DNA of 64,000 nucleotides from contig NZ_QVIO01000002.1 in the NCBI RefSeq assembly GCF_003416895.1, positions 434,001 to 498,000 on the forward strand. Direction: 5' to 3'. Positions 45,127 to 54,687 of the stretch are shown here, piece by piece (the stretch's first letter is position 1; each line of letters begins with the position of its first letter). Below the pieces are notes generated by a model that saw only the letters and a list, made by a program, of their open reading frames with translations, was not told the DNA's origin and did no database searches. This DNA comes from Duganella sp. BJB476. GTDB taxonomy: Bacteria; Pseudomonadota; Gammaproteobacteria; Burkholderiales; Burkholderiaceae_D. The position numbers were made by a program, and so were the translations under genes.

Positions 45127-45726
45127 TCAGCACTTCTCGTACTTCCAGTTGCGCGCCTTGCCCTCGGCAATCCACTCGACCGCCTGCTCGCGCCGGCGCG
45201 TGCGGGTGGCCTCGGTCTTGGCCTCGGCGATCCATTCCGCGTAATCGCGCTTCTTGCTTGGGCTGAAGGCTTCGAAGTGCTGCTGCGCGGCCGGCACCGC
45301 GCGCAGCGCTTCGGTGAAGTCGTCGGGGATGACCAGCGGCCGCGGTTCGGCGGGCTTGGCACGGGCCGGCGCGGAGATGCCGTCGTCGTTCAGCTTCATC
45401 GCCTTCTTGATATAGCCGGTCAGGACTTTCTTGGACGGCAGGTCCTTGACCGTTTCGATGCGGCCGAACTGCCCCATCGCTTCGCGGTTGGCCTCATCGG
45501 CCATCAGCAGCTCGCCCTTCCAGAAGCCCAGCGCGCAGTGGGCCTTGAAGGCCGACATCCCGCACATCATGCCCTTGTACATAAAGTGCGGGAAGCTCCA
45601 TTTCATCGTCTCTTCGACGTCGGGACAAGCCTCGTGCACGACGGCGCGCAGGTGCTTGAGGATGGGTTGTGCAAATTCGGCGGACTTGGCGATGTAGGCG
45701 TCGACGCGTGGATCGATGGTGGGCAT
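45127..45726 (-). CDS. YdeI/OmdA family protein with DUF1801 domain
   Basis: A 199-residue cytoplasmic protein. The N-terminal DUF1801 domain (VHEACPDVEETMKWSFPHFMY) is followed by the YdeI region (LVIPDDFTEALRAVPAAQQHFEAFSPSKKRDYAEWIAEAK). YdeI relatives are linked to bacteriocin or antimicrobial protection, with no defined mechanism. It converges with the MCP gene 10 bases away. Confidence 0.88.
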   Translation of the reverse strand: MPTIDPRVDAYIAKSAEFAQPILKHLRAVVHEACPDVEETMKWSFPHFMYKGMMCGMSAFKAHCALGFWKGELLMADEANREAMGQFGRIETVKDLPSKKVLTGYIKKAMKLNDDGISAPARAKPAEPRPLVIPDDFTEALRAVPAAQQHFEAFSPSKKRDYAEWIAEAKTEATRTRRREQAVEWIAEGKARNWKYEKC

Positions 45727-45754
45727 GATGATGCTCGGCTGGTTGTTGTTTGCC

Positions 45755-47089
45755 TCAATATACCAAATACTCAGGGTGGCGCTTGGCGATTTCGCTTTCC
45801 AGCTGGTTGACGAAGGTGAAATTCGGCAGCGTCGGCGCGATGCGGCGACCGATGTCCCAACTACGCCACGCGCTGGGCGTATCGAAGCGCATGATCATCA
45901 GGTCGCCCAGGTCTTTCCAGGCGCCGCCCAGCACCGGATTGGCCTCCAGCACCTCGGCGAACAGCTGATCCGATTCCTGGTACTGCCCCAGCCTGGCGCG
46001 GTTGTTGGCTTCGAAGAGCTTCAGGATATAGGCCTTGCGCGGCGCCTGGTTGCGCAATCCGGACAGGGTCGACACGGCCGCCGCGAACTCCTCCTTCTTG
46101 GTGACGCTGGTGGCGCTGAAGGTCAGGCTGACCGGGGTGCTGGCGCGCATCTGCTCCAACTGCGCCGGCGTAAAGGGCTGCATCGCCGCGCCGGTGGACA
46201 GCGTGCATTCGACCCGGCCGAGCATCGTATCGAGCAACTGGTCGGCGCGGTAATCGGACTCGGTGTCGCAGGGATGCGCGGCGCGCAGGGCGGCCAGTTG
46301 TTCCGGCGTCTGCGCTGCCATGCGGTCCATCAGCGCGTCGATCGCGCCTTGCGCCGGCGCCGCCTGGCGGCGCGCGTAGCCTTGCAGCGTATAGGCCGGC
46401 GGCGTAGCGCTCTTCACCTGCTCCACGCTGACATTGACCGTACTGACGCCCATGGTGGTGTTGACGGTGAAGGTCAGGCTGTCGGGAATCACGCCGCCCT
46501 CGGCCAACCTGGCCAGCACTTGCGGATGGACCGACTGCGTGTAGCGCAGCAGCTGCGCGAAGTGCGCCACATCGCGCGCGCCGGCCTTGGCGCCATGCTT
46601 GCTCCACTGGGCCAGCGGGCCGCCCTCGCTGGAGAATTTCAGCGTATCGCCGCCGGTGGAGGCGTCGATGACGGTGGTGCTATCCTCGGCCAAGGTCAGC
46701 TCCTGTTCCAGGTCCACTTTGCGTGCCGGCTTCAACTCGGTATTGAGCTTGGCCAGCATGGCGTTCATGCCGATGCGGTTGCGCATTTCGAAGACCCGGA
46801 AACCGGCGGTGTCGAACAGCGAGTAGTCGACGTAGGTTTTACTGGCGCCATCCAGTACCACGCGCCGCCGGTTCTTGAAATCGTATATCGTCGTCGCACT
46901 GTCCGACCTGGCTTCGATGTAGTCGTCGGCTAAAGTGACGTACAGTGTGGACTTGCTGTCGGCCGGCGACTTGGTCACGGTCTTCAATGGCTCGTGATGC
47001 ACGGACGACGTGACTTGCAGCGTAACGGCCGCCTGGCAGCTGGCGCCGCAGGCCAGCGCCAACAGGGCCAGCAACTGAATTCGATTCAT
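45755..47089 (-). CDS. Secreted hypothetical protein with TPR-like C-terminus
   Basis: A 444-residue exported protein (signal peptide ending SCQA, about residue 20). The first 300 residues are beta-rich with no family that I recognise. The C-terminal 100 residues, around LKLFEANNRARLGQYQESDQLFAEVLEANP, resemble tetratricopeptide helices. Two Cys (in HPCDTESDY and RVECTL) may form a disulfide. It diverges from the DUF1800 gene across 53 bases, and a linked function is possible. Confidence 0.6.
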   Translation of the reverse strand: MNRIQLLALLALACGASCQAAVTLQVTSSVHHEPLKTVTKSPADSKSTLYVTLADDYIEARSDSATTIYDFKNRRRVVLDGASKTYVDYSLFDTAGFRVFEMRNRIGMNAMLAKLNTELKPARKVDLEQELTLAEDSTTVIDASTGGDTLKFSSEGGPLAQWSKHGAKAGARDVAHFAQLLRYTQSVHPQVLARLAEGGVIPDSLTFTVNTTMGVSTVNVSVEQVKSATPPAYTLQGYARRQAAPAQGAIDALMDRMAAQTPEQLAALRAAHPCDTESDYRADQLLDTMLGRVECTLSTGAAMQPFTPAQLEQMRASTPVSLTFSATSVTKKEEFAAAVSTLSGLRNQAPRKAYILKLFEANNRARLGQYQESDQLFAEVLEANPVLGGAWKDLGDLMIMRFDTPSAWRSWDIGRRIAPTLPNFTFVNQLESEIAKRHPEYLVY

Positions 47090-47142
47090 AAGTACTCATC
47101 CGATGTTGGTAAAAAAACTCATGCTAAATTGACTTATCATTT

Positions 47143-48687
47143 ATGACAACATTTTTTACGAATTTATCGCTGTCCCTGGCCGCTTGCGGCGCCCTGCTGC
47201 TGGCCGGCTGCGCCGCCACGGGCAACGGTGGAGGCCCGTCCGCCGTCAAGCCGGAGCAGCTGAGCGGCGCGCTGAATCGCGTCAGTTGGGGCGTCAACCT
47301 GAGCACGTACCAGCAGGCCGAAAAACTCGGCTACGACGCCTGGCTTGAGCAGCAACTGCATCCCGCCGCGGCACGGCTACCGGCCGCCGCACAGGCGCAG
47401 ATCGATGCCATGACGATCACCCGGAAAACGCTGGTGCAGCTGAACCAGGACCTGGACCAGCAGCGCAAGGATGCCGACAAGATCGCCAACGACGACCAGA
47501 AGAAAGCCGCGCAGCAGGCCTACCAGCAGGAGCTGAACCGCATCGCCAAGGAAGCGGCCACACGCTCGCTGCTGCGCGACCTGTACTCGCCCAACCAGTT
47601 GCAGGAGCAGATGACGTGGTTCTGGATGAACCACTTCAACGTCCACCAGGGCAAGAGCAACCTGCGCGTGCTGGTCGGCGACTACGAGGACACGGCGGTG
47701 CGCGCGCACGCGCTGGGCAAGTTCCGCGAGCTGCTGGGCGCCACGCTGCGCCATCCGGCCATGATCCGCTATCTGGACAACGAGCAGAACGCCGCCGGCC
47801 ATATCAACGAAAACTACGCGCGCGAGTTGATGGAGCTGCACACGCTGGGCGTGGACGGCGGCTACAGCCAGCGCGACGTGCAGGAACTGGCGCGCATCCT
47901 GACCGGCGTCGGCGTCAACCTCGGCCCCACCGCGCCCAATGTGAAGAAGGAACTGCAAGCGCAGTATGTGCGGCAAGGGCTGTTTGAATTCAACCCGAAC
48001 CGCCACGACTACGGCAACAAGGACTTCCTCGGCCAAGCGGTGAAGGGACGCGGCCTGGCCGAAGTGGACGAAGCGCTGGACCGCCTGAGCCGCCATCCGG
48101 CCACCGCGCACTTCATCTGCCGCAAGCTGGCGCTCTACTTCGTCGCCGACGAAGCGCCGCCGGCGCTGGTGGAACGCATGTCGGCCACCTTCCTGTCCAC
48201 CGACGGCGACATCGCCGCCGTGCTGCGCACCATGTTCACGTCGACCGAATTCGCGCAGTCGCTGGGCCGCAAATTCAAGGACCCGGCGCATTACGTGGTG
48301 TCTGCCGTGCGCCTGGCCTACGACGACAAGGTGGTCCTCAACACAGGGCCGATGCTGTACTGGCTCACCCGCATGGCCGAACCGCTGTACGGCCGCCAGA
48401 CGCCGGACGGCTACCAGCTCACCCAATCCGGCTGGGCCAGTCCGGGCCAGATGACCACGCGCTTCGAGATCGCCAAGGCCATCGGCTCCGGCAGCGCGGG
48501 CCTGTTCAAGACCGACGGCCCGCAAGCACAGGAACGCGCCGCCTTCCCGCAACTGGCCAACGCGCTGTACTACCAGTCGCTGCAAAAAACCATCGCCCCC
48601 GCCACCCGCCAGGTGCTGGAGCAGGCCACCTCGCCGCAGGAGTGGAATACCTTCCTGCTGTCGTCGCCCGAACTGATGCACCGCTAA
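47143..48687 (+). CDS. DUF1800 domain lipoprotein
   Basis: A 514-residue predicted lipoprotein (LLLAGC, Cys about residue 23). The DUF1800 signature region has LNRVSWGVNLS, ENYARELMELHTLGVDGGYSQ, DVQELARILTG and FICRKLALYFVADEAPP. Family members are exported helical proteins of unknown function that nearly always lie next to a DUF1501 gene, as here (11 bases downstream). No Shine-Dalgarno is obvious. The gene pair is probably an envelope or polymer-related system. Confidence 0.9.
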   Translation: MTTFFTNLSLSLAACGALLLAGCAATGNGGGPSAVKPEQLSGALNRVSWGVNLSTYQQAEKLGYDAWLEQQLHPAAARLPAAAQAQIDAMTITRKTLVQLNQDLDQQRKDADKIANDDQKKAAQQAYQQELNRIAKEAATRSLLRDLYSPNQLQEQMTWFWMNHFNVHQGKSNLRVLVGDYEDTAVRAHALGKFRELLGATLRHPAMIRYLDNEQNAAGHINENYARELMELHTLGVDGGYSQRDVQELARILTGVGVNLGPTAPNVKKELQAQYVRQGLFEFNPNRHDYGNKDFLGQAVKGRGLAEVDEALDRLSRHPATAHFICRKLALYFVADEAPPALVERMSATFLSTDGDIAAVLRTMFTSTEFAQSLGRKFKDPAHYVVSAVRLAYDDKVVLNTGPMLYWLTRMAEPLYGRQTPDGYQLTQSGWASPGQMTTRFEIAKAIGSGSAGLFKTDGPQAQERAAFPQLANALYYQSLQKTIAPATRQVLEQATSPQEWNTFLLSSPELMHR

Positions 48688-48698
48688 GGAATCGCACC

Positions 48699-49886
48699 AT
48701 GAAACGCCGTACCCTGCTCAAATCCCTGTCCGCGCTGGCGCTGCCGGCGATGGTCGGCAACCTGTGGGCCGCTCCGGCCTCCAAGACCCGGCTGCTGTTC
48801 GTCTTCATGCGCGGCGGCTATGACGCCACCAGCCTGCTGGTGCCGATCTCCAGCCAGTACTACTACCAGGTGCGACCCAACATCGCGATACCCAAGCCCA
48901 GTGCCGACCTCAATTCCGCGCTGCCTGTCGACAGCGACTGGGGCTTGCACCCCGCCCTGCGCGACAGCATCTACCCGCTGTTCACGGCCGGCCAGGCTGC
49001 GTTCGTGCCGTTCGCCGGCACCGAGGACATCTCGCGCAGCCACTTCGAAACCCAGGACAGCATCGAACTCGGACAGGCGCTGGACCGCACGCGCGATTAC
49101 CGCTCCGGCTTCCTGAACCGGCTGGCGCAGACGCTGACCGCCGACCGGGCCAGCGCCATCTCATTCACCGACCAGCTGCCGCTGGTCATGCAGGGCGGCG
49201 TGCAGTTGCCGAACATGGCGCTGCGCTCCATCGCCAAGCCCTCGGTCGACGCCCGCCAGGCCAAGCTGATTTCCGCCATGTACGACGGCACCGCCCTGTC
49301 GCAGCAGGTGCGCGACGGCTTCGCGGTGCGCGAGGACGTGATGAAGGAAATGATCGGCGAGATGGATGCGGCCAACCGCAACGCCATCACCGCCAAGGGC
49401 TTCGAGCTGGAAGCGCGCCGCATCGCCAAGCTGATGAAGGACAAATACAACATCGGCTTCGTCGACGTCGGCGGCTGGGACACCCACGTCGGCCAGGGCG
49501 GCGCCACCGGCTACCTGGCCGGACGGCTGGACGAACTGGGACGCGGCCTGGCCGGCTTCGCGCAGGAGATGGGACCGGACTGGAAGGACACGGTGGTGAT
49601 CGTCGTCAGTGAATTCGGCCGCACCTTCCGCGAAAACGGCAACCGCGGCACCGACCACGGACACGGCTCGGTGTACTGGGTGCTGGGCGGCGGCGTCCAG
49701 GGCGGCAAGGTGCGCGGCGAGCAGATAAGGCTGGAACAGGCCACGCTGTTCCAGAACCGCGACTACCCGGTGCTCAACGAATACCGCGCCATGTTCGGCG
49801 GCCTGCTGTCGCGCATGTACGGCCTCAATACCGCGCAGGTCGAAACTATCTTCGGCGCCAAAGGGCGCGATATCGGCCTGGTTTGA
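48699..49886 (+). CDS. DUF1501 family Tat-exported protein
   Basis: A 395-residue protein with a twin-arginine-like signal (KRRTLLKS, hydrophobic stretch, cleavage near NLWA). DUF1501 proteins share an alkaline-phosphatase/sulfatase-like fold. FVFMRGGYDATSLL, SRSHFETQDSIELGQ, VDVGGWDTHVGQGG and VSEFGRTFRENGNRGTDHGHG are conserved segments with likely metal-binding Asp and His. It is cotranscribed with the DUF1800 gene and probably works with it in the periplasm. Substrate unknown. Confidence 0.9.
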   Translation: MKRRTLLKSLSALALPAMVGNLWAAPASKTRLLFVFMRGGYDATSLLVPISSQYYYQVRPNIAIPKPSADLNSALPVDSDWGLHPALRDSIYPLFTAGQAAFVPFAGTEDISRSHFETQDSIELGQALDRTRDYRSGFLNRLAQTLTADRASAISFTDQLPLVMQGGVQLPNMALRSIAKPSVDARQAKLISAMYDGTALSQQVRDGFAVREDVMKEMIGEMDAANRNAITAKGFELEARRIAKLMKDKYNIGFVDVGGWDTHVGQGGATGYLAGRLDELGRGLAGFAQEMGPDWKDTVVIVVSEFGRTFRENGNRGTDHGHGSVYWVLGGGVQGGKVRGEQIRLEQATLFQNRDYPVLNEYRAMFGGLLSRMYGLNTAQVETIFGAKGRDIGLV

Positions 49887-49904
49887 TGATGACGTGGGAC
49901 GCCG

Positions 49905-50465
49905 TCAGGCCAGGGCCAGGCGCCGCTGCAAGCGCTCCAGCGTGCGCATGAACAGCTCCGGCTCGCCGGCCGCGCGCGCCAGCACCAGCGCGCCCTGGAT
50001 GCCGCCGACAGTGTCCTCGGCCAGCGCCAGCGCCGTATCGGCATCGCGGCCGGCGCGCTCCAGCGCATCGGCCAGCGCCGCCACCCACTCGGCAAAGTAG
50101 CCCTGCACCTTGAGGGTGAAACGGTCGCGCTCATGGCCCAGCGCGAACACGCCCACCAGGCACACCTTGCGGCCCGACTCGAAATAACGGCCGACCGCGA
50201 CGAACATCCGCTCCATCCCCTGCGCCGCATCGTCGGCGCTGCGCAGCGGCTGGAACACCTGATCGCGGAACCAGCCGTCGATCTCGGCCAGCACGGCATC
50301 GGCCATCTCGTCTTTACCGCCGGGGAAAAAGTTATACATGCTCCCCTTACCCAGCTTGGTGCCTTCGGAAATCCGGGACAGGCTCGCGCCCTCGAATCCG
50401 TAAGTCCGAAACACTTCCGCCAGCAGCGGGATCACGTCGCCGCGTTCGACCATCGTTCTTGCCAT
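49905..50465 (-). CDS. TetR family transcriptional regulator
   Basis: A 186-residue repressor with an N-terminal helix-turn-helix (FRTYGFEGASLSRISEGTKLGKGSMYNFF, about 19-47) and the C-terminal ligand domain. AGAAGG precedes the ATG. It lies 19 bases downstream of the DUF1348 gene in one operon. The operon promoter carries a perfect 26-bp palindrome (50970-50995), the likely binding site. Ligand unknown. Confidence 0.92.
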   Translation of the reverse strand: MARTMVERGDVIPLLAEVFRTYGFEGASLSRISEGTKLGKGSMYNFFPGGKDEMADAVLAEIDGWFRDQVFQPLRSADDAAQGMERMFVAVGRYFESGRKVCLVGVFALGHERDRFTLKVQGYFAEWVAALADALERAGRDADTALALAEDTVGGIQGALVLARAAGEPELFMRTLERLQRRLALA

Positions 50466-50484
50466 AGCTACCTTCTTAAAACAT

Positions 50485-50952
50485 TCAAAATCCGAACTCG
50501 CTCAAGCCCGCATGATCGGCCGGACGCGGGCCGTTCAGGTCCCAATGGAACTTGCGGTCGGCCGCCGCGATCGGCGCTTCGTTGATGCTGGCCAGACGGT
50601 GGCGCATCAAACCGTCCTCGGCGAATTCCCAGTTCTCGTTGCCGTAGGCGCGATACCACTGGCCGGAATCGTCATGGTATTCGTAGGCGAAGCGAACTGC
50701 AATGCGGTTGCCTTCAAATGCCCACAATTCCTTGATCAGCCGGTATTCCAGTTCGCGCGTCCATTTGCGCGACAGCAGGCCGACGATGGCGGCGCGGCCG
50801 GTGACGAATTCGGCGCGGTTGCGCCAGCGGCAGTCCTCAGTGTAGGCCAGCGAGACCTTTTCCGGGTTGCGTGTGTTCCAGCCGTCTTCGGCCAGGCGGA
50901 CCTTCTGGATCGCGGTTTCACGGGTGAACGGAGGGAGAGGTGGACGTGTCAT
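50485..50952 (-). CDS. DUF1348 (NTF2-like) protein
   Basis: A 155-residue cytoplasmic protein with the DUF1348 pattern: [44 protein letters not shown] and [10 protein letters not shown] at the end. The NTF2-like fold suits small-molecule binding or catalysis of unknown kind. It is the first gene of the tetR operon. Confidence 0.88.
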   Translation of the reverse strand: MTRPPLPPFTRETAIQKVRLAEDGWNTRNPEKVSLAYTEDCRWRNRAEFVTGRAAIVGLLSRKWTRELEYRLIKELWAFEGNRIAVRFAYEYHDDSGQWYRAYGNENWEFAEDGLMRHRLASINEAPIAAADRKFHWDLNGPRPADHAGLSEFGF

Positions 50953-50969
50953 GGGATTACTTTTTCAAG

Positions 50970-50995
50970 TTGTTTGTACCGATCGGTACAAACAA
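50970..50995. promoter_or_regulatory. Perfect 26-bp palindrome, TetR operator
   Basis: Each arm is 13 bases (left arm TTGTTTGTACCGA, right arm its exact reverse complement). The core GTACCGATCGGTAC is symmetric. It sits 18 bases upstream of the DUF1348-tetR operon and is AT-rich outside the core. A perfect palindrome of this size is very unlikely by chance and fits autoregulation by the TetR protein encoded in the operon. Confidence 0.8.
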
Positions 50996-51048
50996 AGTGT
51001 AGTCCTCGCCTCAAGCGATTGCAAGCGGTTTTTTGGCGTCCTCCTCCG

Positions 51049-52614
51049 CTAGGGCAAGCCAAACTCCTTGCCGCGCAATCCGGAATACACGGTGTCGAAC
51101 ACCTGCAGATGATCGATCGCCGGCACCGGGCCGGCGCCGATCGGATCGCCCAGCCGCTGGACTTTCCCCGCCGCACCTTGAAACGCCGGCCAGTGCGGCA
51201 CGCCGCTGCCGTTCGGATCCCCCGTGGCGACAAAATTGACCCAGTAGCGCGACATCGCCGCCGCCAGTTCGCGGTCGGCGCGCGTCCATGCCCAGGGCGT
51301 CTGCCCCAGATGATCGAACATATACCAAAGCTCGGCGTAGTGGCTGGCGCCCCAGCCGGCATGGACCGACTCGGCCGGGAACGGCGGCCGCTGCGCGAAG
51401 CTGTAGTAGTACACCGGACTGCGCCCCGCCTGCGCCAGCCGCGCCCACGCCCACATGTCCCAGCCAAAACGCAGGTCGCGCTCAAGCCCGAGGCGGCCCT
51501 CGCGCGCCTCAGCGTCGGTGGCGTGCGGATAGGCCGCCAGCAGCGCCGGCGGCAAGGCGCCGACACTGGCGGTGATGTCGGCCTCGAACCGGTCGGCGCG
51601 CACCGCCGTCACATCGACCAGCGCGCGCGCCTCCTCGGCGTTCGAGCCCAGCAGCAAAGGCAGGTCCTGATAGCGGCCCTGCACATAGGCCTCGTACGGC
51701 GACATGGGCAGCACATCCGGTTCGATCACGGGGTGTGAGACGGCGCCCGCGCCGCCGCCAATCAGGCGGCCGGCCGGCAGCAGGCGCATCGCCTCAAGGG
51801 TGGTGGCGCCGAGCGAACTCATATAGCTGGCGCCGTCGCGTTCAGCGTTTGCCAGCAGGTAGCCGGGAGCCAGCTGCAACGGTTCGAAGATGCCGCCGCT
51901 CTGCGCGATGGCGCGCTGGAACAGGCCTCGCGCGCGCGGCGACGCCAGCAGCGCGCTGACGGCCATGGCGCCGGCCGACTGCCCGGCGATGGTCACGCGG
52001 CCCGGGTCGCCGCCAAAGGCTGCGATGTTACGCCGCACCCATTCCAGCGCCGCAATCTGGTCCATCAAGCCATAGTTGCCCGACGAGCGCTGGGGCGATT
52101 CGGCGCTCAGCGCCGGGTGGGCGAGGAATCCCAGCGCGCCAAGGCGGTAGGCGATCGTCACCACCAGCACGCCCTTGCGGGCCAGGCGGTCGCCGTGATA
52201 CAGCGGCATGGCCGCCGAGCCATTGGCATAGCCGCCGCCGTGGATCCAGACGATCACCGGCAAACGCTGTCCGGCGCGGCGCGGCGGCGCCCACAGATTG
52301 AGGTACAGGCAGTCCTCGCTGACGGCCGGTGGCTGCTCGCCAGGCATCGACACGCCTTGCTGCATGCACGCCGGGGCAAACTGACCGGCATCGCGCACGC
52401 CCTGCCACGCAAGCGCCGGCTGCGGCGGGCGCCAGCGCCACTGTCCCACTGGCGGCAACGCGAACGGAATGCCGCGATACACGTCCACACCGTCTTGCCG
52501 CCGTCCCGCCACTGCGCCGTCCCCGGTCATCACCGGCGCCGCCTGCGCTGCCTGCACCAAGCTCCAACCCGACAACAGCAACGCCAGCCACCATCTGCAT
52601 ACCGTCTTTCCCAT
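51049..52614 (-). CDS. Secreted type-B carboxylesterase
   Basis: A 521-residue exported carboxylesterase. The signal peptide ends at AAQA (about 24). EDCLYLNLWAP is the family signature, the oxyanion hole is in HGGGYANGS, and the nucleophile Ser in VTIAGQSAGAMAVSA. The Glu and His of the triad are expected in the second half (NAEEAR region; WGASHYAELWYMFD). GGGAG precedes the ATG at 52614. It hydrolyses short esters; the natural substrate is not known. Confidence 0.92.
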   Translation of the reverse strand: MGKTVCRWWLALLLSGWSLVQAAQAAPVMTGDGAVAGRRQDGVDVYRGIPFALPPVGQWRWRPPQPALAWQGVRDAGQFAPACMQQGVSMPGEQPPAVSEDCLYLNLWAPPRRAGQRLPVIVWIHGGGYANGSAAMPLYHGDRLARKGVLVVTIAYRLGALGFLAHPALSAESPQRSSGNYGLMDQIAALEWVRRNIAAFGGDPGRVTIAGQSAGAMAVSALLASPRARGLFQRAIAQSGGIFEPLQLAPGYLLANAERDGASYMSSLGATTLEAMRLLPAGRLIGGGAGAVSHPVIEPDVLPMSPYEAYVQGRYQDLPLLLGSNAEEARALVDVTAVRADRFEADITASVGALPPALLAAYPHATDAEAREGRLGLERDLRFGWDMWAWARLAQAGRSPVYYYSFAQRPPFPAESVHAGWGASHYAELWYMFDHLGQTPWAWTRADRELAAAMSRYWVNFVATGDPNGSGVPHWPAFQGAAGKVQRLGDPIGAGPVPAIDHLQVFDTVYSGLRGKEFGLP

Positions 52615-52745
52615 GTCCGCTCCCAAGCGATTTGTCAGCGGCCAGTGTGGCCCGCCGGCGCCGCCCAGGCCAGACCGGCTGGTCACTTTTTCGCACGGCT
52701 TATCCCATTTCCGCCGGCGGCGTGAACGCTGCTAGAATCAATCGC

Positions 52746-53633
52746 ATGACGATCTCCGCCCATCCCGCCCCTGCGACCGCGACTGCGACTTCACGCTGGT
52801 CCGCCTGGCTGCGTCCGCACGCCTGGGTCCTGCTGTACTGGCTGGCCTTCCTGCTGGTGCTTGAACCCGGCAACATCCAGCGCGCAGGCCAGGCCGGCCA
52901 GATCCTCAGCCTGCCACATGAAGCGGTCCGCATCCTCGTGGCCGCTTTGCTGGGCACAACGGTCACCTCGGCGGTGCAGACGCTGGTTGAGCGTTACCCG
53001 CTGCACAGTCCGGATCGCGTCCGCCATGTGCTGATCCACACCGCCGGCGCTGCCGGCCTGGCGCTGACGCTGATACTGGCGTCGTGCCTGCTGGCGGCAT
53101 GGGTGTTCGAGGGCCGATGGCTGCCGTCCTGGGACGAAATACGGGACCAACTGGTGAGCAACTTCACGCTGTTGGTGTTTGCGCTGGCCGCGCTGACGGC
53201 ACTGGTCCAGGCCAGCCTACAGCGTGGAGCGTCGGCCGCCGCCCCAGCCCGGCCCACCATGCCGGCGCCCTCCCGCGACGCCCTGCCCGCACTGACCCAC
53301 GTGGAAGTCAAACGGCGCGGCCAGCTGATCTCGCTGCCGCTGTCCGAAGTGGACTGGATCGAATCGCAGGGCAATTACGTGGCCCTGCACGTCGGCGAAG
53401 AACAGCATCTGGTGCGCGACACCGTGTCACGCTTTGCCGAACGGCTCGATAGCCGCCAGTTTCTGCGCATCCATCGCAGCATGATCGTTGCCGTCGACCG
53501 CATCCGCGCAGTCGAGCCGCTGACCAACAACGATACCCTGCTGCACCTGACGCGCGGTGGCCCGCTGCGTGCCAGTCGCAGCTACGCCGCTGCCGTCAAG
53601 GCGGTCGCGGCGCAACTACGCCCGCATCAATAG
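52746..53633 (+). CDS. Membrane-bound LytTR family DNA-binding protein
   Basis: A 295-residue protein. The first 165 residues hold four hydrophobic segments (HAWVLLYWLAFLLVLEP, AVRILVAALLGTTVTSAV, LALTLILASCLLAAWVF, NFTLLVFALAALTALV). A LytTR DNA-binding domain follows (about 190-295: VEVKRRGQLISLPLSEVDWIESQGNYV, RIHRSMIVAVDRI). It has no receiver domain or kinase. Membrane-tethered LytTR proteins can bind DNA from the membrane. It diverges from the carboxylesterase gene across 131 bases, so that gene is a candidate target. Confidence 0.85.
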   Translation: MTISAHPAPATATATSRWSAWLRPHAWVLLYWLAFLLVLEPGNIQRAGQAGQILSLPHEAVRILVAALLGTTVTSAVQTLVERYPLHSPDRVRHVLIHTAGAAGLALTLILASCLLAAWVFEGRWLPSWDEIRDQLVSNFTLLVFALAALTALVQASLQRGASAAAPARPTMPAPSRDALPALTHVEVKRRGQLISLPLSEVDWIESQGNYVALHVGEEQHLVRDTVSRFAERLDSRQFLRIHRSMIVAVDRIRAVEPLTNNDTLLHLTRGGPLRASRSYAAAVKAVAAQLRPHQ

Positions 53634-53708
53634 GAACCTTTTTTGTCGTGGGCCGGTCACAAAACGTCGTTATCATAACTGCAAGCCAATTTGATAACGG
53701 AGTAAGTC

Positions 53709-54677
53709 ATGCGCATCCCTGCCCTGCTGGCCTTGGCGCTCGGCGCCGCCGCACTGATCCCGGCCCATGCCGCCGATGCCTGGAAGCTCGCCGGCATCGA
53801 CAACTTCTACATGCATACGCCGACGCCCAATTCCTTCATTGGCCTGTATCGCAGCCAAGGCATGGCCACCGACGGCAAGCAATGGTTCTTCTCGTGGCAG
53901 TACGGCCTGGAGCGCGCCAACGACAATTTCGATTCCGTGCAGCGCAATTCCTCGTTCACGCTGACCGGCGGCCTGTCGCCCGGCATTCCTGGCGCGCTGC
54001 TGGCGCAGGGCCTGAACCACATCGGCGACATCGATTACCACAACGGCATCATCTACGCTTCGCTCGATTCCACCGCCGGCTACACCAAGCCGCACGTGGC
54101 GCTGTTCAACGCCTCGGACCTGAGCTACACCGGCAAGACCTACGAGCTGGGTGGCACGCCCGCCAACCCGAACAAGGACCTGGCCAGCTGGGTCGCGGTG
54201 GACGCCAAACGCGGCTTCGGCTACGGTAAGGAATGGCAGGACGGGAACACCATCAACGTCTACAACCTGAGCGACTGGAGCTTCAGCCACACGCTCACGC
54301 TGTCCGCGCCGCTGGGCCGCATCCAGGGCGCCAAGGTGGTCGGCGACTGGCTGTACATGGCCTCGGACAACGACACGCAATCGATTTACCGCAGCAACCT
54401 GCTGACCGGCGCGGTGGAGGAAGTACTGCACTTGCCCAAGCCCCTGGGCGATTTCGAAATGGAAGGCCTGGCGCTGCGCGAAGGCGCCAACGGTGCGCTC
54501 GACATGTACATCGAGCAGGTGGTCGACCCGGACCGCAGCGGCCAGTCGCTGACCAATCCCAACCTGCATCTGGCGCTGTACCACTACCAACTGGCGCCGG
54601 TGCCGGAACCGGCCACGTATGCAATGCTGCTGGCGGGCGCCGGCCTGCTGGCCATGCGCCGCCGGCGCGTCGCCTAG
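53709..54677 (+). CDS. PEP-CTERM sorting domain protein, secreted
   Basis: A 322-residue exported protein with a signal peptide (PAHA, about 22). The C-terminus (VPEPATYAMLLAGAGLLAMRRR) is the PEP-CTERM signal: VPEP, a hydrophobic helix, and Arg cluster. It targets the protein to an exosortase (EpsH family), not encoded here, and usually to exopolysaccharide-associated surfaces. The mature part has repeated GDIDYHNGIIYASL and VVGDWLYMASDND segments suggesting a beta-propeller. GGAG precedes the ATG. Confidence 0.88.
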   Translation: MRIPALLALALGAAALIPAHAADAWKLAGIDNFYMHTPTPNSFIGLYRSQGMATDGKQWFFSWQYGLERANDNFDSVQRNSSFTLTGGLSPGIPGALLAQGLNHIGDIDYHNGIIYASLDSTAGYTKPHVALFNASDLSYTGKTYELGGTPANPNKDLASWVAVDAKRGFGYGKEWQDGNTINVYNLSDWSFSHTLTLSAPLGRIQGAKVVGDWLYMASDNDTQSIYRSNLLTGAVEEVLHLPKPLGDFEMEGLALREGANGALDMYIEQVVDPDRSGQSLTNPNLHLALYHYQLAPVPEPATYAMLLAGAGLLAMRRRRVA

Positions 54678-54687
54678 GCCAACACCT

